A stretch of DNA of 7,778 nucleotides from Yimella sp. (GTDB lineage Bacteria; Actinomycetota; Actinomycetes; Actinomycetales; Dermatophilaceae), in the NCBI GenBank assembly GCA_030150425.1, contig JASLFY010000416.1, positions 1 to 7,778 on the forward strand. The letters are read 5' to 3'. The translations under genes were made by a program, and so were the position numbers. The notes below the pieces were generated by a model. The model made no database searches. It was not told the DNA's origin and saw only the letters and a list, made by a program, of their open reading frames with translations. How positions within the stretch are numbered: the stretch's first letter is position 1; every line of letters begins with the position of its first letter. Below are positions 1 through 7,400 of the stretch, one piece after another.

Positions 1-3000
1 CCCGCGTCGAACCGCTCGACGGCGTGACCGTCCTGCCGGACTACCCGAAGAAGCAGTTCGCCTTCAAGTCGAACGCGCCGGGCGTCTACTACGTGCAGTA
101 TCAGGCGTCGGCGGGCCAGGCGGATGCCAAGGGCATCGTGCGCGTCGATGTGCTCGACAAGCAGGAATCGGAGCTCCCCCCGGTCGCCGTGCGCGATGTC
201 GCCCTGCTGCCGACGGGCAAGGAGGCGCTGGTCGGCGTGCTCGCGAACGATTCCGACCCCGCGGGCGGCGTGCTGGTCGTGCAGTCCGTCTCCGTGCCTC
301 CGCACGCGGGCGTCGCGGTGTCGGTCCTGAACCACGAGACGCTGCGGATCACCGATCAGGGCGCTCTCGACGAGCCGGTCAAGATCACGTACCGCATCTC
401 GAACGGATCGAAGTCGGCGGAGGGCGACGTGACGGTGGTCCCGATCCCCGCTCCGTCCAAGATCACGCCGCCGGTCACGCACGACGACGAGGCCGTCGTG
501 CGTGTCGGCGACGTCGTGACGATCCCCGTGCTCGCCAACGACGTGCACCCCAACGGCGACGTGATGCACGTCGCACCGGACCTGGTAGAGCCGCTGGTGG
601 ACCCGAAGGACGGCGAGGCGTTCGTCTCGCAGGACTCCGTGCGCTTCCGCGCCGGCAAGCAGCCCGGCACGGTGTACCTCACCTACGAGGCGGTCGACTC
701 GATGGGGCAGAAGGCGGGCGGCCACGTCACCGTGCAGGTCCTCCCCGTCGACGGCGAGGTCAACGCACCGCCCCGTCCGCGCGATCTGACGGCGCGCGTC
801 CTGGCCGGCACCAGCATCCGCATCCCGGTCCCGCTCGACGGGATCGACGTGGACGGCGACTCGGTCGAGCTTCTCGGACAGGACATCGCCCCGACCAAGG
901 GGCGGATCACCGAGACCGGCGGCGATTTCCTGGAGTACGAGGCCTTCAAGGGGTCCACAGGCGTCGACACCATCGTCTACCGGGTGCGCGATCGCCTGGG
1001 AGGCGAGGGCACGGCGACGATCCGGGTCGGCATCGCCCCCGCAGAGGCGACCAACCAGGCGCCGTTCGCGGTGAAGGACACCGTGGTGGTGCGCCCAGGC
1101 CGCTCGGTGGCCGTCCCGGTGCTGGCGAACGACTCCGACCCCGAGGGCGATGAGATCCGCCTGGTCAAGGACGGCATCGAGACGCCGAAGGACTCCGGCA
1201 TCACGGCGAGGGCGTCCGGCGACCGCGTCGTCGTCAAGGTCCCCGACCGCGAGCTCGATGCATCGCTGCAGTACACGATCCGCGACTCCAAGGGCGCCGA
1301 GGCGGATGCTCCGATCCTCGTCACCGTCGACAAGGACGTCCCGCTCATGACGCCCATCGCACGCGACGACCGCCTGCGCGTCGAGGACCTCGAGGACTCG
1401 CTCTCCGCCGATATCGACATCCTCGCCAACGACGAGGACCCGGACGGCACGGTCGAGGGACTGAAGGTGGCCGTCGACGGCGGTGCGAAGCTGGTCGGCG
1501 ACCGCAAGGTCCGCGTGAGCGTGACCGACCAGCGTCAGCTGATCCGGTACACCGTGACCGATCAGGACGAGCAGGCGGCTTCGGCGTTCATCTTCGTCCC
1601 CGCGCTCAGCGAGCTGCGTCCGGCGCTGCGCTCGACCAAGCCTGTCGAGGTCAAGAGCGGCGAGACGAAGGTGCTCGAGCTCGCCGACTACGTCACCGTC
1701 GCCGGCGGCGGGAACGTGCGTCTCACGGAGGCGTCGAAGGTCAGCGCCGGTCACGGCAACGGGGACACCCTGATCCAGGATGAGACCACCCTGGTCTACA
1801 CGTCCGAGAAGGGCTACTTCGGCAAGGACTCGCTGAGCTTCGAGGTGACCGACGGCAAGACCGTCGAGGACCCCGAGGGTCGCAAGAGCACGCTGTCGAT
1901 CCCCATCACGGTGCTCCCGCCCGACAACCAGCCGCCGGTGTTCGTGAACGGTCAGATCGACGTCGCCCCGGGCGAGGAGGCGACGTCCATCGACCTCGCC
2001 GCGCTGACCACCGATCCGGACAAGGGCGATGCGGGGAAGATCCGCTACAGCATCACCGATCGCCCCGGCGACGGCCTGAACGCGCGCCTGGACGGGAGCG
2101 AGCTCCTGGTCGATGCGTCGGCGACCACCCCCAAGGGCACGACCGCGACCGTCGGGCTGAGCATCACGGACGGCACCACGGAGGCTGTCGAAGGCAGCGT
2201 GACGGTCACGGTGACGGCATCCACTCGCCCGCTCGCCGTCGCCGGTCCGGACAACGTCGATGAGGCGGACCAGGGCAAGACGATCACCGTCCCGGTGCTG
2301 CAGAACGACATCAATCCCTTCGAGGCCGACGGGAAGCCCCTGAAGGTGCTCTCCGCGGACCGCGAGAGCGGCAACGGCGACGCGCGGGTCGTCGGCGACC
2401 GCGTCGAGGTCACCCCGGCATCGGACTTCGTGGGCGTGATGGTGGTGCGGTATCGCATCCAGGATGCGACGAAGGACGCGGATCGTGAGGTCGACGGCCG
2501 CATCACCGTGACGGTGCAGGGCGTGCCGGATGCTCCGGGTGTGCCGCGCGTGACGACGGTCGAGGACCGCACGGTGGTCCTGAACTGGTCGGCGCCGTCG
2601 AACAACGGTGCGGAGATCGATCACTACACGGTCACCTCCGTGGGCGGGCGTTCGTACACCAAGACGTGCACGTCGACGACGTGCACCCTGGACGGGCTGA
2701 CGAACAACGTCGAGTACACATTCCAGGTGACCGCGCACAACCGCGTGGGCGACGGCCCCGCGTCTCCGGCATCCGAGCCTGCACGTCCGGATGTGCGTCC
2801 CGAGACGCCGCTGCCGCCGAAGCTGGTGTTCGGTGACAAGTCTCTGAAGGTGTCGTGGACTCCTCCGCAGTCGAACGGATCGCCGGTGGATGCGTACACG
2901 CTGCAGATCTCTCCTGCGCCGCTGAGCGGTTCCTCGGAGCGGAAGGTCGGCAATGTCACGTCGCTGACGTGGGATGGGCTGGAGAACGGCACGAACTATC

Positions 3001-4211
3001 AGGTGCGGGTGCAGGCGCACAACCAGGCGCCCGACCCCTCCGACTACAGCGTCTGGTCCCTGGGCGAGACGCCCGCGGGCGTCCCGGGCACGGTCGCGGC
3101 TCCCACGGTCAGCAGTGCTCCGTCGGTCGGCAGCGAGGCGCAGATGACGGTTCGCTGGAGCGATGCCAACCCGAACGGCGATGCGGTCAAGAACTACGAC
3201 CTGCTGATCTACCGCGGCGGTTCGCTGTTCCAGACCCTGGCGGTGGGCACCGCGACGTCGAAGACCGTCTCCGTCCCGACGAACTCGTCCGACTACACCT
3301 ACGCGGTGAAGGCGACGAACAAGGCCGGCACGAGCGCCGCGAGCCCGCAGTCCACTCCGCAGCGTGCGTTCGGATCTCCTGGGGCGCCGACGAACGTGAA
3401 GGCGACGCCGGGGGATCAGAGGATCACGGTGACATACACGATGTCCGACTCGGCGCTCAACGGCGCCAAGCGCGAGGAGATCCGGTACCAGTACTCGCTC
3501 TCGGGCGGGGCGTGGACGAACTGGAACGGCAGCAGCACGATCCCGGCGAACAACGGAACCGACTACACCGTCAAACTGCGTGCGTACTCGGTGGTCGGCG
3601 GTCAGCAGTCCCAGCCGGGGCCGGCGTCCGCTGCATCCAACACGGTGCGTCCCTACGGCACTCCGCATCCGCCGACCGGCTCCGCCTCGAAGTCCGGCGA
3701 TCAGCAGATCAAGCTGACCTGGAACGCCGGTGGCTCCGACAACGGCTACCCCGTGACCACGTACATCAGCGTGGACGGCGGCGGCTGGCAGAAGGTCGCC
3801 ACCACCGGCAGCAGGATCGTCGGCAACGGCTACAACCAGACGCACAGCATCCGGGTCAAGGCCGTCGCCAGCCCGGGCGGCGAGTCGCTCTCGCCGACGT
3901 ACAGCGCCACCACGAGTGCGCCGCCTTCGCCCAAGATCTGGGTCACGAAGGGCGACTACGTGAGCGGCTGCGTGAACGGCTGTTACAAGTTCAAGGTCAA
4001 CTGGGAGAACGCCAACCTCGGCAGCGTCACCGTCAAGTGCATGAAGGACGGCGGACAGGTCGGCAACTACGCTCACCCGGTGACCATGAACGGCACCGGA
4101 AGCAGCCCCTCCCTGGACTGCTGGCAGGGCAGCGACAACGTCAACGTGTGGGTCGACGTCGTGGGCTGGGGCGACAGCGTCGACACCGAGAAACGGTACT
4201 GGGCCAAATAG
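1..4211 (+). CDS. Giant Ig-like / fibronectin type III repeat surface protein, copy A (5'-partial)
   Basis: The frame is open from the window edge (first whole codon at 3) to TAG at 4209-4211, giving 1402 codons. The GTG at 24 is an internal valine, because residues on both sides of it match gene B at an internal site. Module order by nucleotide: end of an Ig-like domain 3-164; Ig-like domains about 165-458, 459-755, 756-1046, 1047-1340, 1341-1604, 1605-1920, 1921-2220 and 2221-2520; five FN3 domains about 2523-3926; four-cysteine module 3927-4208. Cores such as VLANDSDPEGD are typical of bacterial cadherin-like/Ig (Big_9-type) arrays, whose acidic loops may bind calcium. No catalytic motif, LPXTG signal or C-terminal membrane segment is visible. 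By offset to gene B, the start should lie about 1.88 kb upstream, for about 2028 residues in all. I infer an extracytoplasmic rod or adhesin-like scaffold. The ligand is unknown. Confidence 0.93.
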   Translation, partial: RVEPLDGVTVLPDYPKKQFAFKSNAPGVYYVQYQASAGQADAKGIVRVDVLDKQESELPPVAVRDVALLPTGKEALVGVLANDSDPAGGVLVVQSVSVPPHAGVAVSVLNHETLRITDQGALDEPVKITYRISNGSKSAEGDVTVVPIPAPSKITPPVTHDDEAVVRVGDVVTIPVLANDVHPNGDVMHVAPDLVEPLVDPKDGEAFVSQDSVRFRAGKQPGTVYLTYEAVDSMGQKAGGHVTVQVLPVDGEVNAPPRPRDLTARVLAGTSIRIPVPLDGIDVDGDSVELLGQDIAPTKGRITETGGDFLEYEAFKGSTGVDTIVYRVRDRLGGEGTATIRVGIAPAEATNQAPFAVKDTVVVRPGRSVAVPVLANDSDPEGDEIRLVKDGIETPKDSGITARASGDRVVVKVPDRELDASLQYTIRDSKGAEADAPILVTVDKDVPLMTPIARDDRLRVEDLEDSLSADIDILANDEDPDGTVEGLKVAVDGGAKLVGDRKVRVSVTDQRQLIRYTVTDQDEQAASAFIFVPALSELRPALRSTKPVEVKSGETKVLELADYVTVAGGGNVRLTEASKVSAGHGNGDTLIQDETTLVYTSEKGYFGKDSLSFEVTDGKTVEDPEGRKSTLSIPITVLPPDNQPPVFVNGQIDVAPGEEATSIDLAALTTDPDKGDAGKIRYSITDRPGDGLNARLDGSELLVDASATTPKGTTATVGLSITDGTTEAVEGSVTVTVTASTRPLAVAGPDNVDEADQGKTITVPVLQNDINPFEADGKPLKVLSADRESGNGDARVVGDRVEVTPASDFVGVMVVRYRIQDATKDADREVDGRITVTVQGVPDAPGVPRVTTVEDRTVVLNWSAPSNNGAEIDHYTVTSVGGRSYTKTCTSTTCTLDGLTNNVEYTFQVTAHNRVGDGPASPASEPARPDVRPETPLPPKLVFGDKSLKVSWTPPQSNGSPVDAYTLQISPAPLSGSSERKVGNVTSLTWDGLENGTNYQVRVQAHNQAPDPSDYSVWSLGETPAGVPGTVAAPTVSSAPSVGSEAQMTVRWSDANPNGDAVKNYDLLIYRGGSLFQTLAVGTATSKTVSVPTNSSDYTYAVKATNKAGTSAASPQSTPQRAFGSPGAPTNVKATPGDQRITVTYTMSDSALNGAKREEIRYQYSLSGGAWTNWNGSSTIPANNGTDYTVKLRAYSVVGGQQSQPGPASAASNTVRPYGTPHPPTGSASKSGDQQIKLTWNAGGSDNGYPVTTYISVDGGGWQKVATTGSRIVGNGYNQTHSIRVKAVASPGGESLSPTYSATTSAPPSPKIWVTKGDYVSGCVNGCYKFKVNWENANLGSVTVKCMKDGGQVGNYAHPVTMNGTGSSPSLDCWQGSDNVNVWVDVVGWGDSVDTEKRYWAK
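3..1549 (+). repeat. Long direct repeat, first copy (paralogous segment in copy A)
   Basis: This segment aligns to 6232-7778 at a constant offset of 6229 bases. The alignment stays in register at both ends, so there is no net insertion or deletion over 1547 bases. By eye about 71 of 515 residues differ, mostly conservative (V/I, D/E, K/R, S/T/A), with many third-codon changes. The repeat probably continues beyond both window edges, so the true repeat unit is likely the whole gene. Confidence 0.92.
3..2520 (+). repeat. Ig-like/cadherin-like domain array of copy A
   Basis: This is a protein-level tandem array of units of roughly 90-105 residues. Most units begin with a proline/Asp-rich linker such as NQAPFAVKD. 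A core [VI]P[VI]LANDxDPxGD follows, at about 231-270, 522-561, 1113-1154 and 1416-1455, and units end in a Y-x-[IV]-x-D strand plus a V-T-V strand. The unit at 756-1046 has a degenerate core (PLDGIDVDGDSVEL). The units at 1605-1920 and 1921-2220 largely lack the ND motif, and the one at 2221-2520 has VLQNDINP. The units are divergent at DNA level, so this is an old domain array rather than a fresh DNA satellite. Boundaries are accurate to about ten residues. Confidence 0.85.
2523..3926 (+). repeat. Five tandem fibronectin type III domains of copy A
   Basis: Five FN3 units lie at about 2523-2795, 2796-3077, 3078-3371, 3372-3653 and 3654-3926. Each starts with a proline-rich P-x-x-P strand (PDAPGVPRV, SPGAPTNVKATPGD, TPHPPTGSASKSGD). 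Each then has the B-strand aromatic (VVLNWSAPSNNG, LKVSWTPPQSNG, ITVTYTMSD, IKLTWNAGG) and a C-terminal Y-x-V-x-[VA]-x-A-x-N/S strand (YTFQVTAHNRVG, YQVRVQAHNQAP, YTYAVKATNKAG). The first unit carries Cys codons at 2667 and 2682 (C-x4-C), likely a local disulfide. FN3 arrays at the end of secreted actinobacterial proteins usually act as spacers or ligand-binding modules. The ligand here is not readable. Confidence 0.88.
3927..4208 (+). other. C-terminal four-cysteine module of copy A
   Basis: The last about 94 residues follow the fifth FN3 domain. They contain four cysteines, with codons at 3969, 3981, 4038 and 4119. The first two form C-V-N-G-C; the others sit in VTVKCMKDGG and SLDCWQGSD. 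The segment is rich in W, Y, G, N and V and ends in KRYWAK just before the stop. In an exported protein the even cysteine count suggests two disulfides. I recall similar short Cys-containing tails ending other actinobacterial FN3 proteins, but I cannot name a family. It is probably a small beta-sandwich cap or the terminal binding head. It is not a sorting signal: there is no LPXTG, hydrophobic stretch or basic tail. Confidence 0.6.
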
Positions 4212-4281
4212 CCGGGCCCGACGCGACGCGGTCCGACGATACCCGCGGGGGAACGCCCAGGGGCACGGGTAGTCCTGCCCA

Positions 4282-4299
4282 TGCCCCAGCAGTGGGGCG
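4282..4299 (+). terminator. GC-rich hairpin between the two genes, possible weak terminator
   Basis: GCCCCA at 4283-4288 and TGGGGC at 4293-4298 form a perfect 6-bp stem around a GCAG loop, and T4282/G4299 can add a wobble pair. No T-run follows, so this is not a canonical intrinsic terminator, although U-less hairpins are often proposed in high-GC actinobacteria. Upstream GGGGCA at 4260-4265 can pair instead with TGCCC at 4276-4280 or TGCCCC at 4282-4287, so alternative folds exist. The stem lies about 70 bases after the gene A stop and overlaps the expected -35 zone of the gene B promoter. Confidence 0.4.
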
Positions 4300-4321
4300 G
4301 GGCCGGTATGCCGGTTACAAT
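4293..4321 (+). promoter_or_regulatory. Candidate promoter of copy B
   Basis: TACAAT at 4316-4321 matches the housekeeping -10 consensus TATAAT at five of six positions and stands out in very GC-rich DNA. A start site would fall near 4328, leaving a leader of about 26 bases. The -35 position (4293-4298, TGGGGC, 17-base spacer) is a poor match to TTGACA, so the promoter may be weak, activator-dependent or read by another sigma factor. Read-through from gene A remains possible. Confidence 0.45.
4302..4315 (+). promoter_or_regulatory. GCCGGT direct repeat next to the -10 box
   Basis: GCCGGT occurs at 4302-4307 and again at 4310-4315, a spacing of 8 bases. The second copy abuts the candidate -10 hexamer. 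The same bases also read as CCGG-TATG-CCGG, a 4-bp palindromic pair. The position inside the promoter spacer would suit a regulator site, but short GC repeats arise easily in such DNA, so this is weak. Confidence 0.2.
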
Positions 4322-4337
4322 GACACGGGCCGATCCC

Positions 4338-4345
4338 GGGGGGAG
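4338..4345 (+). promoter_or_regulatory. Ribosome binding site of copy B
   Basis: A purine-rich run ending in GGAG (4342-4345) sits 8 bases before the ATG at 4354, ideal spacing for pairing with the 16S rRNA tail. Together with the signal sequence directly after that ATG it fixes the gene B start. No competing in-frame ATG or GTG upstream has comparable support. Confidence 0.75.
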
Positions 4346-4353
4346 ACAACGGA

Positions 4354-4452
4354 ATGAGACTGCTGTCGTGGGTGCGCGCGCGTCCGAAGGCGCTCGCTGC
4401 GACGGCCGGCGTCGTCGTCGGCAGCGTGGTGCTCACCGGCATGGCACTCGCC
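4354..4452 (+). other. N-terminal signal peptide or membrane anchor of copy B
   Basis: Residues 1-33 have a basic n-region (R2, R8, R10, K12) and a hydrophobic core from about A13 to A33 (LAATAGVVVGSVVLTG). An A-L-A motif at 31-33 could be cut by signal peptidase I. There is no lipobox cysteine, and the single-R pattern is not a twin-arginine signal. If uncut, the same segment would be a single N-terminal anchor with the rest of the protein outside. The sequence alone does not decide between these. Confidence 0.75.
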
Positions 4453-7400
4453 TATGACGGACTCCCCACCGCCAAGGTCGACCTCAACGACGCGGGTGTC
4501 TGGCTGACCAAGTCCTCGGCGCTGCTCGTGGGGCACTTCAATCACGAGTCCACCGTGCTCGACGGCGGGCTGCGCACGAGTGGCGAGAACTACGACATCC
4601 TGCAGCAGAGTCAGACCGTGCTCGTGGTCGACCACGGCAACTCCACGCTGACCGCGATCGACACCGCCAACGTCTCGCTGACCGACAGCACCACCATCCC
4701 CGGTGACGCGAAGGTCGCGCTCGGCGATCACACCGCTGCCGTGCTGGATCGCAAGTCCGGTGCGCTCTGGGTGCTCGGCGCCGCCGACGTCGCAGGGTTC
4801 GACGTGAAGGCCACCGATCCGGTCGCGAAGCTCGGCAAGGATGCGGATGTCACGGTCGGCCAGGACGGCACCGTGTTCGCCGTGTCGGCGGAGGACGGCG
4901 AGATCATCACGATCCCCGTCGACGCCCAGGGCTCGCCGCTGGAACCGAAGACCTCCTCCCTGGACGGCGTCAAGGACGCGTCCGAGCCCACGATCACCGC
5001 CGTCGGCGACGTGCCGGTGGTGCTCAACCCCTCCGATGGCTTCGTCGCGGCGCCCGGCGGGGTGCACGCGCGGATCGACGATGCGGAGGATGCCGTGCTG
5101 CAGCAGGCATCCGCCGCGACCGACGCCGTCACGGTCGCGACGCCGACGGGATTGATCCGCGTGCCGCTGAACGGCGGCGAGGCCAGCACCGTCAAGGCCG
5201 GAGGGTCGGGAATCCCCGCGGCGCCGGTGTTCCTCGAGGGCTGCACCTACGGCGCCTGGGGCGGCTCGGCCCGGTTCCTCCGCGACTGCGCAGGCAAGCA
5301 GGACGACGTCTCCGCGAAGATCCCCGGCGGTGAGCGCAGCTCTCGTCTGATGTTCCGTGTGAACCGCGACGTGATCGTGCTCAACGACGTGATCGGCGGC
5401 GAGGCCTGGCTGGCCGACGAGAGCCTGCAGCGCGTCGACGACTGGAGCATCCTGACGCCTCCCGAGGGTGAAGCCGAGGACCAGGAGGAGACCACGCAGG
5501 AGACCGTGGAGACCTCGCTTCCGGAGCGCAAGCCCGAGAACACGCCGCCGGTGGCGGAGGACGACAAGCTCGGCGTGCGCCCGGGTGGCACCACCATGCT
5601 GCCGGTGCTGGACAACGACAACGACCCCGACGGCGACGTGCTGGTCGCGACTCTCGCCGGCGCGCAGCCGTCCATCGGCGAGGTGCAGCCGATCCTGAAC
5701 GGCGGTGCCCTGCAGATCATGGCGCCGAAGGATGCCAGCGGCACGGCGACCTTCACGTACCAGGTCGACGACGGCCGTGAGAACGGCACCGACACCGCGA
5801 CGGTCACGGCGACGGTGTACGACTGGGACGCCAACAGCGCTCCCAAGCCCAAGCGCAAGACCAAGCTGTCGGTCGAGGTCGGCGGCACCCTGTCGTACAA
5901 CGTGCTACCCGACTGGATCGACCCCGAGGGTGACGACGTCTACCTGCAGCAGGTCGTGGCGGCACCCGGGGATGAGGTCGAATACACCACTGACGGCCAG
6001 ATCACGTATCGCGCCGTGGGCAGCCTGCAGGGACGCAAGGAGGTCTCGATCGTCGTGGCGGATGCCCTCGGCGAGACCGCGAACGGCACGATCCAGCTCG
6101 ATGTGAAACCGGCCGGCGGCACGGTGCCCGTCACGAACGCCGACCACGTCGTCACCCGTGTCGGGGAGACCGCGACGGTCTCTCCCACCGCGAACGACAC
6201 CAGCACCGCACGCGACGACCTGCGCCTGACGCGCGTCGAGCCGCTCAGCGGCGTGACGATCGTGCCGGACTACCCGAAGAAGCAGTTCACGTTCGAGTCG
6301 AACGCGCCGGGCGTCTACTACGTGCAGTACCAGGTGTCGGCGGGGCAGGCGGATGCCAAGGGCATCGTGCGCATCGATGTGCTCGACAGGCAGGAGTCCG
6401 AGCTGCCGCCCGTCGCGGTGCGCGACGTCGCCCTGCTCCCCAAGGGCAGCGAGGCGCTGGTCGGCGTGCTCGCGAACGATTCCGACCCCGCGGGCGGCGT
6501 GCTGGTCGTGCAGTCGGTCACGGTGCCGCCGCACAGCGGCATCGACGTGTCGGTGCTGAACCACGAGACGCTGCGCATCGGCGACCAGGGCGCCCTCGAC
6601 CAGCCGGTGAAGATCACGTACACGATCTCGAACGGCTCCAAGTCCGCGCAGGGAGACGTGACAGTCATCCCGATCCCGGCCCCCTCCAAGATCTCCGCAC
6701 CCGTCACGCATGACGACGAGGCTGTGGTTCGCGTCGGCGATGTCGTGACGATCCCGGTGCTGGACAACGACGTGCACCCGAACGGTGAGGTGATGCACGT
6801 CGCGCCGAAGCTGATCGAGCCGCTGGTCGACCCGAAGGACGGCGAGGCGTTCGTCTCGCAGGACAGCGTGCGCTTCCGCGCCGCGAACCAGCCCGGCACC
6901 GTCTATCTCACCTACGAGGCCGTCGACGCGATGGGGCAGAAGGCCGGCGGTCACATCACGATCCAGGTGCTGGCGAAGGATGCCGACGTCAACGCGCCTC
7001 CGCACCCGCATGACCTCACGGCGCGGGCACTGGCGGGCACCAGCATCCGCATCCCGATCCCTCTCGACGGGATCGACACCGACGGTGACTCCGTCGAGCT
7101 GCTCGGCCAGGACGTCGCGCCGATCAAGGGCCGCATCACCGAGACCGGCGGCAACTTTCTTCAGTACGACGCGTTCCAGGGCTCCACGGGCGTCGACACC
7201 GTCGTCTACCGGGTGCGCGATCGTCTCGGCGCCGAGGGCACAGCCACGATCCGCATCGGCATCGCACCTCCCGAGGCGACCAACCAGGCCCCGTACGCCG
7301 TGAAGGATGCCGTGGTCGTGCGTCCCGGCCGCTCGGTGGCGGTCCCGGTGCTCGCGAACGACTCCGATCCCGAGGGCGATGAGATCCGCCTGGTGAAGGA

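Noticed and set aside
24..26. GTG as start codon of gene A
   Set aside because: The residues before it (RVEPL-G) match gene B at residues 627 onward, there is no ribosome binding site or signal sequence, and it would begin in the middle of an Ig-like domain.
3..1549. Assembly artefact as explanation of the duplicated segment
   Set aside because: The copies differ at about 14% of residues and at many third codon positions, with preserved reading frame, which is far too divergent for a duplicated read or contig overlap.
4150..4211. LPXTG-type or membrane-anchor ending of gene A
   Set aside because: The C-terminus has no LPXTG, no hydrophobic helix and no basic tail. It ends within the Cys module.
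4073..4282. Small minus-strand gene across the gene A stop
   Set aside because: Mostly antisense to the Cys module, with no supporting ribosome binding site or conserved pattern.
4212..4353. Insertion sequence, recombination site or small RNA gene in the gap
   Set aside because: There is no transposase fragment, long inverted repeat, target duplication or tRNA-like fold. The gap is explained by a hairpin plus promoter-like elements.
2855..4357. 500-codon plus-strand open frame overlapping the end of gene A and the gap
   Set aside because: It is an alternate-frame shadow: R/G/Q/H-rich low-complexity product, no domain pattern, no ribosome binding site, and it lies inside clear FN3 coding sequence. 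Its ATGA overlap with the gene B start is coincidence.
5905..7011. 368-codon minus-strand open frame
   Set aside because: It is antisense to conserved Ig-like units of gene B. The product is made of H/R/D/V strings typical of reverse-strand reading of high-GC genes, with no recognisable fold or start signal.
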